Shown here: positions 1-8,872 of the stretch, piece after piece
How positions within the stretch are numbered: position 1 is the stretch's first letter
Layout: every line of letters begins with the position of its first letter
Assembly (NCBI GenBank): GCA_031430435.1
Contig: JANPBM010000018.1
Span: 45,746 to 109,745, forward strand
Direction of reading: 5' to 3'
Length of the DNA: 64,000 nt
Origin: JANNVK01 sp031430435
Lineage (GTDB): Bacteria; Acidobacteriota; Blastocatellia; Pyrinomonadales; Pyrinomonadaceae
Made by a program: the position numbers and the translations under genes
Notes under the pieces: model-generated
Database searches by the model: none
What the model saw: only the letters and a program-made list of their open reading frames with translations
Told to the model about the DNA's origin: nothing

Positions 1-7
1 TTTTCAT
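1..7 (-). CDS. Start of a minus-strand gene running off the left edge
   Basis: Read on the minus strand, positions 5-7 are an ATG followed by AAA, preceded at ordinary spacing by a strong Shine-Dalgarno sequence (CGGAGG, complement of positions 12-17). Only the first two codons are inside the window, so nothing can be said about the product. Confidence 0.45.
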
Positions 8-210
8 TTTTCCTCCGAAAACTTCTCAAATATATTTACTTACTAATTTTACACAAAAGCATTAAGCCTTTGCACTACAAGTGCTTACGCAAAAAATCCT
101 TTGAAACTTTCAAAGTGATTTCTTGTATAAGCAAAAATGAAAATACTCAGTTTGAATATCTTTGTCAATCTAATTTAACGCATTTTGATAAAAATTTCAC
201 AAATAAATTG

Positions 211-723
211 TCAAAAAATTTCTTCGGCAATTTGTTTAGCAATTTCAAATGACGTAAGTTGTGGTTTTACAACGAAATGCCAGTCCGCCAGACAATAAAT
301 TTTTTGTCGGTCGTTAAAAAGTTTTTCGACCGTTTGGCGATCTTTGGCGAGCGGTCGGCGAATGCGCGAACAATTTATATTTCGCCAGCAATGTTCAAAA
401 GTTGATTCAAGCCAAACCGTGGTACAATTTTTTGCTTTTATCGCCCGGCGGTTGTCGTCGAAAATCCAAGTTCCGCCGCCGAGTGAAACAATTCGGGCAT
501 CAGTTTCGCTTAAAACCGTTTGTAACGCTTTTCGTTCAAGTTCTCTGAAATAGGCTTCGCCGTGTTGTTCGATTATCTCGACGACCTCAAGTTTTTCGCG
601 TTGTTCGATAAAAACGTCCAAATCAATCTTTTCGCACCGTAAAATATGCGACAAACATTTGGCGACAGTCGATTTACCAACGCCCATAAAGCCTGTTAAG
701 ATGATTCGTTTTTTCGCAGTCAT
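211..723 (-). CDS. aroK: Shikimate kinase
   Basis: Phosphorylates shikimate at O3 with ATP, the fifth step of the cytoplasmic chorismate pathway. The 170-residue protein has the length usual for AroK. It carries a Walker A loop GFMGVGKST (residues 11-19), the acidic shikimate-binding segment around KIDLD, the SLGGGTW loop and the RRPLA lid segment. The reading frame stays open 20 codons further upstream, but those codons lie in the repeat hairpin at 745-857. The ATG at 723, just before the TAKKRIILTG strand, fits the family. No other shikimate gene lies nearby. Confidence 0.9.
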   Translation of the reverse strand: MTAKKRIILTGFMGVGKSTVAKCLSHILRCEKIDLDVFIEQREKLEVVEIIEQHGEAYFRELERKALQTVLSETDARIVSLGGGTWIFDDNRRAIKAKNCTTVWLESTFEHCWRNINCSRIRRPLAKDRQTVEKLFNDRQKIYCLADWHFVVKPQLTSFEIAKQIAEEIF

Positions 724-744
724 TAAAAAAAGTACAAGAATGTT

Positions 745-857
745 GTAACGCAAAGTTCGCAAAGTTTTTCGCTGAGAACGCAATGATTTTTAATAAAACT
801 GTTTAATTTAGAACTTTTTGCGAAACTCTGCGAAAAACTTTGCGTTCTCGGCGTTAC
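745..857. repeat. Long imperfect inverted repeat between aroK and the esterase gene
   Basis: Arms at about 745-783 and 817-857 are inverted copies built of degenerate short words (AACGCAAAGTTCGCAAAG on one side, TGCGAAAAACTTTGCGTTC on the other). The transcript would fold into a long hairpin with an AT-rich loop. It lies just downstream of the esterase stop codon and just upstream of aroK, so it may act as a spacer or terminator between two minus-strand genes. Confidence 0.7.
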
Positions 858-862
858 CCGGT

Positions 863-1597
863 TCAATTACAAAATCTTCCCAAAAAATACGGCAACATTT
901 TTCGCCACCAATCCCAGTCGTGATTGACATCATAACCCCACACGTCGAGAACGTGCGGAATCCCTTTTTCGTGCAAAATCGCCGACAAATCGCGGCTGCG
1001 ATCGGGAGCTTCAAATGCTCCTTGTCCGGTTACAATGACAGTCGAATCGCCTTGTCTGAGCAACGAAAGATGCTCGCTTTCACCCAGATTTTTCAGATAC
1101 ATAACCGGATTGTTGAAATAAACATTTTCATCAAAATAATCTTCCAAGTAGTTGTAAATGTTATAACTTCCGCTCATCGCAATGGTTCCGCGAAACCGGT
1201 CGGGATGTTTGAAATAACAGTTAGCCGCCAGAAACGCGCCGAGCGAAGCTCCTGTTGTCAGCGGTTTCGCGTCTTGTCCGCATTCATTACGGATAAGCGG
1301 CAAAACTTCTTCCATAATGTAGTCGTCGTAGCGTGTCAGCAATTCGGCTTTCCACTGCGGCGAAGCCTCTTTGTTCAAAAGACTGTGGCGATTGACGGAA
1401 TTGATTGAATAAGCCCGAATCAGCCCGTTTTCGATAAAAGGTTTAATTGCATCCAAGAGCAAAAACCGTTCATATTCAAGATAATCTGCCGCCGCCGTCG
1501 GGAACATCAACAACGGAAACCCGGCGTGTCCGTAAGCTACCAACGGCATTTCCATTCCCAAATTATGACTATACCAAGACGTTGTATCACGTCGCAT
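863..1597 (-). CDS. Esterase-family alpha/beta hydrolase
   Basis: A 244-residue protein resembling the putative esterase family (S-formylglutathione hydrolase/antigen 85 fold) that is often annotated simply as 'esterase'. The nucleophile elbow is TTGASLGAF with Ser118. The C-terminal NHDWDWW segment is likely to provide the catalytic histidine. There is no signal peptide, so it is probably cytoplasmic. The ATG at 1597 has an AGGAG ribosome site about 11 bases upstream. The substrate cannot be told from sequence. Confidence 0.8.
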   Translation of the reverse strand: MRRDTTSWYSHNLGMEMPLVAYGHAGFPLLMFPTAAADYLEYERFLLLDAIKPFIENGLIRAYSINSVNRHSLLNKEASPQWKAELLTRYDDYIMEEVLPLIRNECGQDAKPLTTGASLGAFLAANCYFKHPDRFRGTIAMSGSYNIYNYLEDYFDENVYFNNPVMYLKNLGESEHLSLLRQGDSTVIVTGQGAFEAPDRSRDLSAILHEKGIPHVLDVWGYDVNHDWDWWRKMLPYFLGRFCN

Positions 1598-1632
1598 AAA
1601 TAAAATTCTCCTAAAATTTTTGTAAAATAATG

Positions 1633-1655
1633 ATGTAAAACTTAATAGTTTACAT
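1633..1655. promoter_or_regulatory. Palindrome in the divergent esterase/GmrSD-like spacer
   Basis: A perfect 7-bp inverted repeat (ATGTAAA and TTTACAT separated by 9 bases) lies in the 188-bp space between the divergent esterase and restriction genes. It could be an operator or a small hairpin. The rest of the spacer is AT-rich without a clear consensus promoter. Confidence 0.3.
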
Positions 1656-1785
1656 TTTGGTTAAATAAACCCGTAATGTCTAGCGGTTACTTGATAAAAT
1701 TTTTACGCACCAAAATTTGATGAAATTGAGATATAGTTGAAATAAAGTTATTCTCATATAACCGGTCTTTTCATGGAAAACTAAT

Positions 1786-3468
1786 ATGACACAATTTTCT
1801 AATTTCAATACAATTATCGGTAATGGTAAATCATATAAAATACCTGTTTATCAAAGAGATTTTTCTTGGGAAAAAGGTGAATGGGAAGATTTATGGAGTG
1901 ATATTGAAGATATTCCAAACGATAAAACCCATTATCTGGGTTATTTAGTTTTGCAAAAAATTGACGAAAACATTGATTCATTCTTGATTATTGACGGGCA
2001 GCAAAGAATAACAACACTTTCTCTTTTGGCTCTCGCAGTAGCAAAACTGTTAAAAGATTGGGCGGAAGCCGGAATTGAAAAAGAAAATAATTTGATTAGA
2101 TATGAAGAAGAGAGAAAGAGATATATCGGCAATTTTTCCACGTCAAAACTAACAACCGAATCGAAATTAAAACTCAATAGAAATAATGACGATTTCTACC
2201 AAAGTTATTTGTTAAACCTTCGAAAGCCGCCAACACTTTCGAAGTTAAAACCTTCTCAAAAACTATTACAACAAGCGTTTGATTACTTTTATCAAAAATT
2301 AAGCGAAAAGTTTGAATCAACAAAAAACGGAGCTGATTTGTCTGCTTTTTTAGAACGAATTGTAGGAAACGGACTTGTTTTTACGATTATTGAAGTAAAC
2401 AATGAATTTGATGCGTTTAAGATTTTTGAAACCCTGAACGCTCGTGGTGTGAAATTATCAACGGCTGACTTACTTAAAAATTATCTTTTCAGTAAAGCCG
2501 CTCAACTGGGAAAATTAGATCTTGATGAAGCAGAAAGACGCTGGCAAAGTATATCCGACTCATTGCGTACTTCCGATTTGACAACATTTATTCGTCATTA
2601 TTGGAATAGCCGATATAACCTTGAACGACAAAGCACACTTTTTAAAGGTATTAGAAAAAACATTATTGATGCTAAAAACTCGTTCGATCTTTTAGAAAGT
2701 TTAGAGCAAAATGTTGTCTCTTATACCGCGTTTAATAATCCTTTCGATGAGATATGGAGTAAGAATGAGCAAAAATATTTAAAAGTATTGAAGTATTTAG
2801 GCGTTACAACCTGCTATTCTTTGATGCTTTCCGCTCTGGAATTTTTAGATAGAAATGAGTTTGAAAATTTACTTCGAGAACTTGTTGCTGTAACTTTCAG
2901 ATACAATATAAGCGGGCGAAATCCGAATGAAGCTGAAAGAATTTTTAGTAAAGTAGCAGTACAAATTTCAAAAAATGAATTGAATAATGCAAGAGATATT
3001 GTGTTACAGCTAAAAACTCTATATGTTTCTGACGAAGATTTTGGGCAACTATTTTCTAGTGCGGAAGTAAATTACAGGCGAAAGAAAGAACTGCTCAAAT
3101 ATATTTTGGTCAAAATTGAAAATCAACTTTCAAATCAAGATAATCAAATAGAAGATGCGACTTCAACAATCGAACATATTTTGCCTGAGAATCCGAGTTC
3201 GGTGTGGGAAAATCAATTTATGCAGGATATTCAAAGCGACTATAAAAACCGAATCGGCAACTTTACGCTGCTAGAGGCATCAATAAATCACAAACTTAAT
3301 AATGAAATGTCATTTGATGAAAAACTTGAATTTTATAAAACATCGAAGTTTCAAATGACCAATAAAAATTTGTTATTTACTGAATGGTCACCCGAAACTC
3401 TACTTCAGCACCAACAAAAAATGGCGAAATGGGCGAAAGGTATTTGGAAAAGCAGTTATATTTCATAA
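1786..3468 (+). CDS. DUF262/DUF1524 protein, GmrSD-like type IV restriction enzyme
   Basis: A 560-residue protein with the two-part architecture of GmrSD-type enzymes, which cut modified phage DNA. The N-terminal DUF262 (GmrS-like) part has IPVYQRDFSW and the nucleotide-binding signature DGQQR (residues 70-74). The C-terminal DUF1524 (GmrD-like, His-Me/HNH) part has IEHILPEN with His464 and RIGNFTLLEASINHKL around 492-506. Both parts are in one chain. It stands alone between the esterase and glycan genes, with no methylase or integrase nearby, and is visibly AT-richer than its neighbours, so recent acquisition is plausible. Its target is not known. Confidence 0.8.
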   Translation: MTQFSNFNTIIGNGKSYKIPVYQRDFSWEKGEWEDLWSDIEDIPNDKTHYLGYLVLQKIDENIDSFLIIDGQQRITTLSLLALAVAKLLKDWAEAGIEKENNLIRYEEERKRYIGNFSTSKLTTESKLKLNRNNDDFYQSYLLNLRKPPTLSKLKPSQKLLQQAFDYFYQKLSEKFESTKNGADLSAFLERIVGNGLVFTIIEVNNEFDAFKIFETLNARGVKLSTADLLKNYLFSKAAQLGKLDLDEAERRWQSISDSLRTSDLTTFIRHYWNSRYNLERQSTLFKGIRKNIIDAKNSFDLLESLEQNVVSYTAFNNPFDEIWSKNEQKYLKVLKYLGVTTCYSLMLSALEFLDRNEFENLLRELVAVTFRYNISGRNPNEAERIFSKVAVQISKNELNNARDIVLQLKTLYVSDEDFGQLFSSAEVNYRRKKELLKYILVKIENQLSNQDNQIEDATSTIEHILPENPSSVWENQFMQDIQSDYKNRIGNFTLLEASINHKLNNEMSFDEKLEFYKTSKFQMTNKNLLFTEWSPETLLQHQQKMAKWAKGIWKSSYIS

Positions 3469-3471
3469 AAA

Positions 3472-6429
3472 TTATTCGATAAAAATTTCATCGATAAAGA
3501 TAAACGCGTCAAAACCTGCTCCCGGATGCCACGCCGGAATTTTGCCTAAGTTTGTTGCTTTGACCCGCACATAACGAGCTTTGACGGGCAAAATTTCTTT
3601 GACATAATCTTTAATTTGTTCGTTCATATCTTCCGGCGAAACATCCGGTTTTATCTCCGCAACCTTTGTAAAACTCGCATTATCGCTTGAAACTTCAAAC
3701 TCGATTTTAGTCGGCATCCAAATCCAACTGCGGACGACTTGCAAAAATCCGCCGCCGAGTTTCTCGATTTCAGTCTCGCGTTGCAGATCAATCACGGCGA
3801 TAAAGTCTTGCGGTTGATATCCTTGCCATTCGCCCGATGCAAAATTGGTCGTACCGCGAATTCCGTCGATTAAACCGATTTCGCCGCCGCCGGTATATTG
3901 CCGATTGTATTTCGAGAAAAGTTTAACTGACCAATCGTGCGGTAATTTGTGAACTTTTGCCTCAACGATTTGGCTTTTTTCGCCTTTTCGATTAACCGAA
4001 ACCACTTTGATAGTTGCGTCTTTTTCGACCGTAAATGGTTGCTTATATTCAAGATTCGGTTCGCTTGCGTCAATCGAATAAAGAATTTTTGCGTCTTTTG
4101 TGTTCGATTTAATTGAAATTTGTGTCGTGCCTTTGAAAACTCTTTCCTTTGCTTCAATTATTGGAACGGCGACTAGTCCGATTTCACCAACTGTAGAACT
4201 TGAAAATTGATTAAACCACTTTTCATTCGGTTTGTCAGACATTTCAAACTCGATTATTCCGCCGTTTTGAATATCCGAATGTCGGAAGAAAGTTTCGTAA
4301 TGTTCTTTGCCGTTTAATTTTACCGACTTGGTATAAATATTTTTCGGTGAAACATTCGGTGCTTTAATAACAAATGATTTTCCGTTCTCTAAGTTTATCT
4401 TTGATTCCTTAAAAAGTGGTGTTCCGATGTCGTAATTCGGGATTGACGGCGAAACTTGATAAAAACCCAAACTACTCAAAATAAACCACGCCGACATTTG
4501 CCCGCAATCTTCGTTTCCAATCAAACCATCAGGATCATTTTTGTAAAATTCGTCCAAAATTTGCCTGACTAATTTCTGCGTTTTCCACGGTTGATCGGCA
4601 TAATTATACAAATATGCAATGTGATGCGAAGGTTCGTTGCCGTGTGCGTATTGTCCGATAAGTCCTGTGATGTCAGGCTGTTCGCGTCCTTCGAGTTTGT
4701 CGGAAGTTGAAAAAAGTTCATCTAGTTTATTGGCAAAATTTTCTTTTCCGCCTTGTAATTCAATCAAACCGCCGATGTCGTGTGGCACGAAAAACGAATA
4801 AACCCAACTATTTCCTTCAGTAAAATGAAACGAAACTTCATTCGGTTTGAAAGGCGAAACGAAACCGCCGTTTTGTCGCGGACGCATAAAACTTGTTTCG
4901 GAATCGAAGAGATTTTTGTATGACTGCGAGCGATTCAAATATCGGCTGTATTCCAAACGAAGTTTATTAATTTTATATTTGTAAGGTGTTAAAACTCCGG
5001 GCTTAAACATTGACTTTTCTTTGGCGATTAGTACTTGCCCAACAATCTCTGCCATCGTCGCAATACAAAAATCATCATAAGCGTATTCAAGCGTTTTAGA
5101 AACCGATTCGTTTTCGTCCACTACTTCAATAAAGCCTTTCTTTTTATAAGATTCCAAACCGAAATGATTTAACTCCGCAGAATGTTTCGCCGCCTCAAAC
5201 GCCTTTTCGTAGTCAAAACCTTTGATGCTTTTTGCCATTGCGTCGGCGATTACGGAAACGCTGTGATAGCCGATCATCGTATCAGTTTCGTTGCCCGTGA
5301 GTTCCCACACAGGTAATCGTCCGCCTTGTTCGTATTGACGAATGACGGTGTTGATAAATTGGACGGTGCGTTTTTCGTCAATAATCGTGTAAAGCGGATG
5401 TGCGGCTCGGAATGTGTCCCAGAGTGAAAAAACGGTGTAATTTTCGGGCGAGTTTTCACGCTTCCTGACGGTCGCGTTTCCGCCTAAGTTGTGAACTTTT
5501 TTATCTACGCCGAGATAATCGCCGTTGACATCGCTGAAAATATTCGGCTGAATTTTTGTGTGATAAAGCGCGGTGTAAAATTTGGTGAGATTATCTTGGT
5601 TGTCATCGGTAACTTCAATTTGGCTGAGTTCTTTATTCCAAACGGTTTTTGCGTCCGCACGAACTTTGTCGAAATTCCAATGCGGAACTTCGGCTTGTAA
5701 GTTTTGGCGAGCATTTTCAACGCTAACGGCGGAAATTGCGACTTTGGCGATTATTTGTTCGTTTGCAGTAGTTTTAAACTTAAATGAACTGTAAAGATTA
5801 TCCTTCCGATTTGTTTCAAATGGCTTTGAAAATTCCGCGACAAAATAAATAATCTGATTCTTTGCCCAACTTTCCGAACGCCGAAAACCTTCAACTTGAT
5901 TATTTCCGACAACCTTAATTTCGGACTCTAAAACCTTATCACGCCACTTCAAGTCTAAGACAATATTCGCTTTATCAGTTTTCGGAAACGTGTAACGATG
6001 AACGCCGACTCGTGTTGTTGCGGTTAATTCCGCCGTTACGCCGTTGTTCATTTTGACGGAATAATATCCTGCTTCGGCTTTTTCGTTTGCGTGGGAAAAC
6101 TTAGATTTAAAGTTTTTAAAATCTACCTCGCCGACTGTCGGCATTAGCAAAATGTCGCAGTAATCGGGAATTCCCGTGCCGCTTAAATGTGTGTGCGAGA
6201 AGCCGAAAATTTCGTTGTCGGAATAATGATAGCCCGAACTTCCGTCCCAGTTATCGATTCGCGTGTCGGGCGAAAGTTGCACGGCGCCGAACGGAACGGT
6301 CGCACCCGGAAATGTGTGTCCGTGTCCGCCTGTGCCGATGAACGGATTTACATATTTTGTGTAATCTTTTTGAGCCGACAGATTGACGCAAAACGTAAAA
6401 AAGCAAATAATTAGCGTAAGTTTTTTCAT
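3472..6429 (-). CDS. GH92-family alpha-mannosidase, secreted
   Basis: About 985 residues. A signal peptide (KKLTLIICFFTFCVNLSAQ) directs export. The GH92 core spans roughly residues 25-720 with family landmarks YVNPFIGTGG, FSHTHLSGTG, WDTFRAAHPL and the calcium-enzyme signature GNEDCGQMSAWF. A chitobiase C-terminal-like domain follows at about 775-830 and then a discoidin-like carbohydrate-binding segment to the end. GH92 enzymes are exo-acting alpha-mannosidases trimming N-glycans or mannans. The frame opens with a TTG three codons upstream, but the ATG at 6429 is preferred. It is divergent from the hexosaminidase gene with only 23 bp between the starts, so promoters must overlap coding sequence. 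Confidence 0.9.
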   Translation of the reverse strand: MKKLTLIICFFTFCVNLSAQKDYTKYVNPFIGTGGHGHTFPGATVPFGAVQLSPDTRIDNWDGSSGYHYSDNEIFGFSHTHLSGTGIPDYCDILLMPTVGEVDFKNFKSKFSHANEKAEAGYYSVKMNNGVTAELTATTRVGVHRYTFPKTDKANIVLDLKWRDKVLESEIKVVGNNQVEGFRRSESWAKNQIIYFVAEFSKPFETNRKDNLYSSFKFKTTANEQIIAKVAISAVSVENARQNLQAEVPHWNFDKVRADAKTVWNKELSQIEVTDDNQDNLTKFYTALYHTKIQPNIFSDVNGDYLGVDKKVHNLGGNATVRKRENSPENYTVFSLWDTFRAAHPLYTIIDEKRTVQFINTVIRQYEQGGRLPVWELTGNETDTMIGYHSVSVIADAMAKSIKGFDYEKAFEAAKHSAELNHFGLESYKKKGFIEVVDENESVSKTLEYAYDDFCIATMAEIVGQVLIAKEKSMFKPGVLTPYKYKINKLRLEYSRYLNRSQSYKNLFDSETSFMRPRQNGGFVSPFKPNEVSFHFTEGNSWVYSFFVPHDIGGLIELQGGKENFANKLDELFSTSDKLEGREQPDITGLIGQYAHGNEPSHHIAYLYNYADQPWKTQKLVRQILDEFYKNDPDGLIGNEDCGQMSAWFILSSLGFYQVSPSIPNYDIGTPLFKESKINLENGKSFVIKAPNVSPKNIYTKSVKLNGKEHYETFFRHSDIQNGGIIEFEMSDKPNEKWFNQFSSSTVGEIGLVAVPIIEAKERVFKGTTQISIKSNTKDAKILYSIDASEPNLEYKQPFTVEKDATIKVVSVNRKGEKSQIVEAKVHKLPHDWSVKLFSKYNRQYTGGGEIGLIDGIRGTTNFASGEWQGYQPQDFIAVIDLQRETEIEKLGGGFLQVVRSWIWMPTKIEFEVSSDNASFTKVAEIKPDVSPEDMNEQIKDYVKEILPVKARYVRVKATNLGKIPAWHPGAGFDAFIFIDEIFIE

Positions 6430-6452
6430 TTTATCCAACCAACCTATTTTTT

Positions 6453-8768
6453 ATGAAAATTAAATTTTTTATTCTGACGATTGTAGCTTTTTGTTTCAGT
6501 TTTGTGAACGCGCAAAGCGTCAACATCGTTCCGAAGCCGAAATCATTTACGTTTACGCTAAGTTTGCCGTTTGAATTCAGCCAAAAAACCAAGATTTACG
6601 CATCGGACGAAACGGGACGCAAAACTGCGGGAATTTTGAACGATTTGATGCTGCAAAATTACGGCTTCAAACTCGAATTTGTCCAAAAGCAACCGAGTAA
6701 AAATGTCATTCTTATTGAACCGCAAATTTCTCTTGTCGGCGAACGTAACGCCGAATCTTACAGCTTAAATGTTGCGGATAAAGGGATTAGAATCATCGGA
6801 ACCGAAATCGGACAATTTTACGCGCTGCAATCGATGATGCAACTTTTGCCGGTTGAATTTAAAGGTAAAACCAAAATTGCGGGAATGGAAATTGTTGACG
6901 AACCGCGTTTTAAATATCGCGGAATGCACCTTGATGTCGGGCGACATTTTATGCCCGTAACCTTTGTTAAAAAATATATCGATTTAATGTCGCAGTATAA
7001 ATTCAATTATTTTCATTGGCATTTGACCGAAGATCAAGGCTGGCGAATCGAGATAAAAAAATATCCGAAGCTGACCGAAATCGGCTCGAAACGCCGAGAA
7101 ACGATGAAGGAAAAAAACTTTCAACCGTATGTCGGCGACGGAATTCCGGTCGAAGGTTTTTATACGCAAGAGCAAATAAAAGAAGTTGTCGCCTACGCGA
7201 AAGCCCGCAAAGTTACGACAATTCCCGAAATTGAACTGCCCGGACATTCTTCCGCCGCACTCGCCGCGTATCCCGAACTCGGTTGCAAACAAAATTATAA
7301 CTATTCCGTGCAAACGACTTGGGGCATTTTCAAAGAAGTTTATTGTCCGACCGAAACCACGTTTAAGTTTTTAGAAGATGTGTTGACCGAAACAATCGCG
7401 CTGTTTCCGGATTCACCGTATATTCACATCGGCGGCGACGAAGTTTTGAAAGATCATTGGAAAGAATCACCCGAAGTTCAAGCGTTGATGAAGCGTGAAA
7501 ATTTGAAAGACGAACACGAAGTTCAAAGTTATTTTATTCGCCGAATGGAGAAATTTATCAATTCCAAAGGCAAAAAAATCATCGGTTGGGACGAGATTTT
7601 GGAAGGCGGTTTAGCGCCGAACGCGACCGTCATGAGTTGGCGCGGAACGAAAGGAGGAATTGCCGCCGCGAAAGCAAAACACGATGTAATTATGACTCCG
7701 ACCGATTTTTGTTATCTCGATTACGGGCAAGGCGATCCGCAAACCGAGCCGCTGAACATCGGTAATCATCTGACAATCGAGAAAATTTATTCGTCTAATC
7801 CGATGCCGAAAGAATTGACCGAAGACGAGCAAAAATATATTCTCGGCGTGCAGGGAAACGTTTGGACGGAATATATGAAAACGCCTGAAAAGGTGGAATA
7901 TATGGTTTTTCCGCGTGCATTGGCGTTGGCGGAAGTCGCCTGGTCGCCGCAAGATACGAAAGATTTTAAGGATTTTAACAACCGTTTGGGTTATCAGTTC
8001 GAGCGGCTCGATAAACAAAATGTGAATTACCGAATTCCCGAACCCGAAGGTTTGACGAATGTTGTTTTGACCGACGGCTTCGCGGTGAAAATCGCCCTTG
8101 AACCATATTCCGACAAGGCGAAAATTATTTATACAACCGATAAAAACGATCCGAATTCTTTATCGCCGACATATAATTCACCGATCGAGATTGCGTTCGA
8201 TAAATTATCGGACCAAGTTTTTCGACAAGTTCGCGCTATTGTCGTCAACCCGAAAGGACGCAAAAGTTCCGTTTATGCGGCAACCGTTTTGCGACGCGAA
8301 ATAGTCGAATCGGTTGAGCCGAACGATAATCGTCCGGGCGTTTTCTACACATTTTTCAAAGGAAGTTTTGCGAGCGTCAAAGAAATCGACAAAATGAACC
8401 CGCCGACCGGCACAGGCGAAACAAAATCGATTCAATTACCGCAATTTAAACCGGTTACAAATGATTTGAAAGAACCTTTCGGCGTGATTTTCGACGGCTA
8501 TATTTACGCTCCCGAAGACGCGATTTACGAATTTAATTTGGAAGCCGACGATGGCGCGATTTTGTTGATCGGCAAAGAAGAAGCGGTTGTCGGTTTAGAT
8601 AAATCGCAAGCCAAAGTGAGCGAAAACGGCGTTATTCCGCTCAAAAAAGGCTTTCATAAACTTCGCCTGAAATACTTTCAAACCGGCGAAAGTGTGGCAC
8701 TGAACCTTCGTTGGGGAATAAAAGGACAAGGGTTACGCAGAATTTACGGCAACGAATTGGCGCATTAA
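6453..8768 (+). CDS. GH20 beta-N-acetylhexosaminidase, secreted, with PA14-like C-terminus
   Basis: A 771-residue secreted enzyme that removes terminal GlcNAc or GalNAc from glycans. Order of parts: signal peptide ending FVNAQ; GH20b domain (about 20-145); TIM-barrel GH20 domain with YRGMHLDVGRHF, FHWHLTEDQGWR and the catalytic Asp329-Glu330 pair in HIGGDE; a chitobiase C-terminal-like segment (about 545-610); and a PA14-like beta domain (about 630-765, FDGYIYAPEDAIYEFNLEADDGA). Its neighbours GH92, GH109 and the symporter point to host-type or fungal glycan breakdown. Confidence 0.92.
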   Translation: MKIKFFILTIVAFCFSFVNAQSVNIVPKPKSFTFTLSLPFEFSQKTKIYASDETGRKTAGILNDLMLQNYGFKLEFVQKQPSKNVILIEPQISLVGERNAESYSLNVADKGIRIIGTEIGQFYALQSMMQLLPVEFKGKTKIAGMEIVDEPRFKYRGMHLDVGRHFMPVTFVKKYIDLMSQYKFNYFHWHLTEDQGWRIEIKKYPKLTEIGSKRRETMKEKNFQPYVGDGIPVEGFYTQEQIKEVVAYAKARKVTTIPEIELPGHSSAALAAYPELGCKQNYNYSVQTTWGIFKEVYCPTETTFKFLEDVLTETIALFPDSPYIHIGGDEVLKDHWKESPEVQALMKRENLKDEHEVQSYFIRRMEKFINSKGKKIIGWDEILEGGLAPNATVMSWRGTKGGIAAAKAKHDVIMTPTDFCYLDYGQGDPQTEPLNIGNHLTIEKIYSSNPMPKELTEDEQKYILGVQGNVWTEYMKTPEKVEYMVFPRALALAEVAWSPQDTKDFKDFNNRLGYQFERLDKQNVNYRIPEPEGLTNVVLTDGFAVKIALEPYSDKAKIIYTTDKNDPNSLSPTYNSPIEIAFDKLSDQVFRQVRAIVVNPKGRKSSVYAATVLRREIVESVEPNDNRPGVFYTFFKGSFASVKEIDKMNPPTGTGETKSIQLPQFKPVTNDLKEPFGVIFDGYIYAPEDAIYEFNLEADDGAILLIGKEEAVVGLDKSQAKVSENGVIPLKKGFHKLRLKYFQTGESVALNLRWGIKGQGLRRIYGNELAH

Positions 8769-8769
8769 T

Positions 8770-8859
8770 TTTTTACAGGGATGAAGAGGATAAAAAAGGA
8801 TAGGAAAAAATAAAAAGAAAAGTTTTATCCTGTTTTTATCTCCTTAATCCCTGTAAAAA
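8770..8859. repeat. Long inverted repeat between the GH20 and GH109 genes
   Basis: Arms TTTTTACAGGGATGAAGAGG (from 8770) and CTCCTTAATCCCTGTAAAAA (to 8859) are near-complementary. Degenerate copies of GGATAAAAA fill the inside. It occupies almost the whole gap between co-directional genes and would form a long hairpin in an operon mRNA. It belongs to the same kind of word-repeat spacers as those at 745, 23047, 24433 and 25696, though its word is different. Confidence 0.75.
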
Positions 8860-8872
8860 CATATTTGAAATT

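Noticed and set aside
70..252. 60-codon plus-strand frame at the left edge
   Set aside because: No ribosome site, low-complexity AT-rich sequence, and it overlaps the end of aroK.
818..1408. 196-codon plus-strand frame
   Set aside because: It is antisense to the esterase gene, which has an intact family signature and ribosome site; the frame is a codon-bias shadow.
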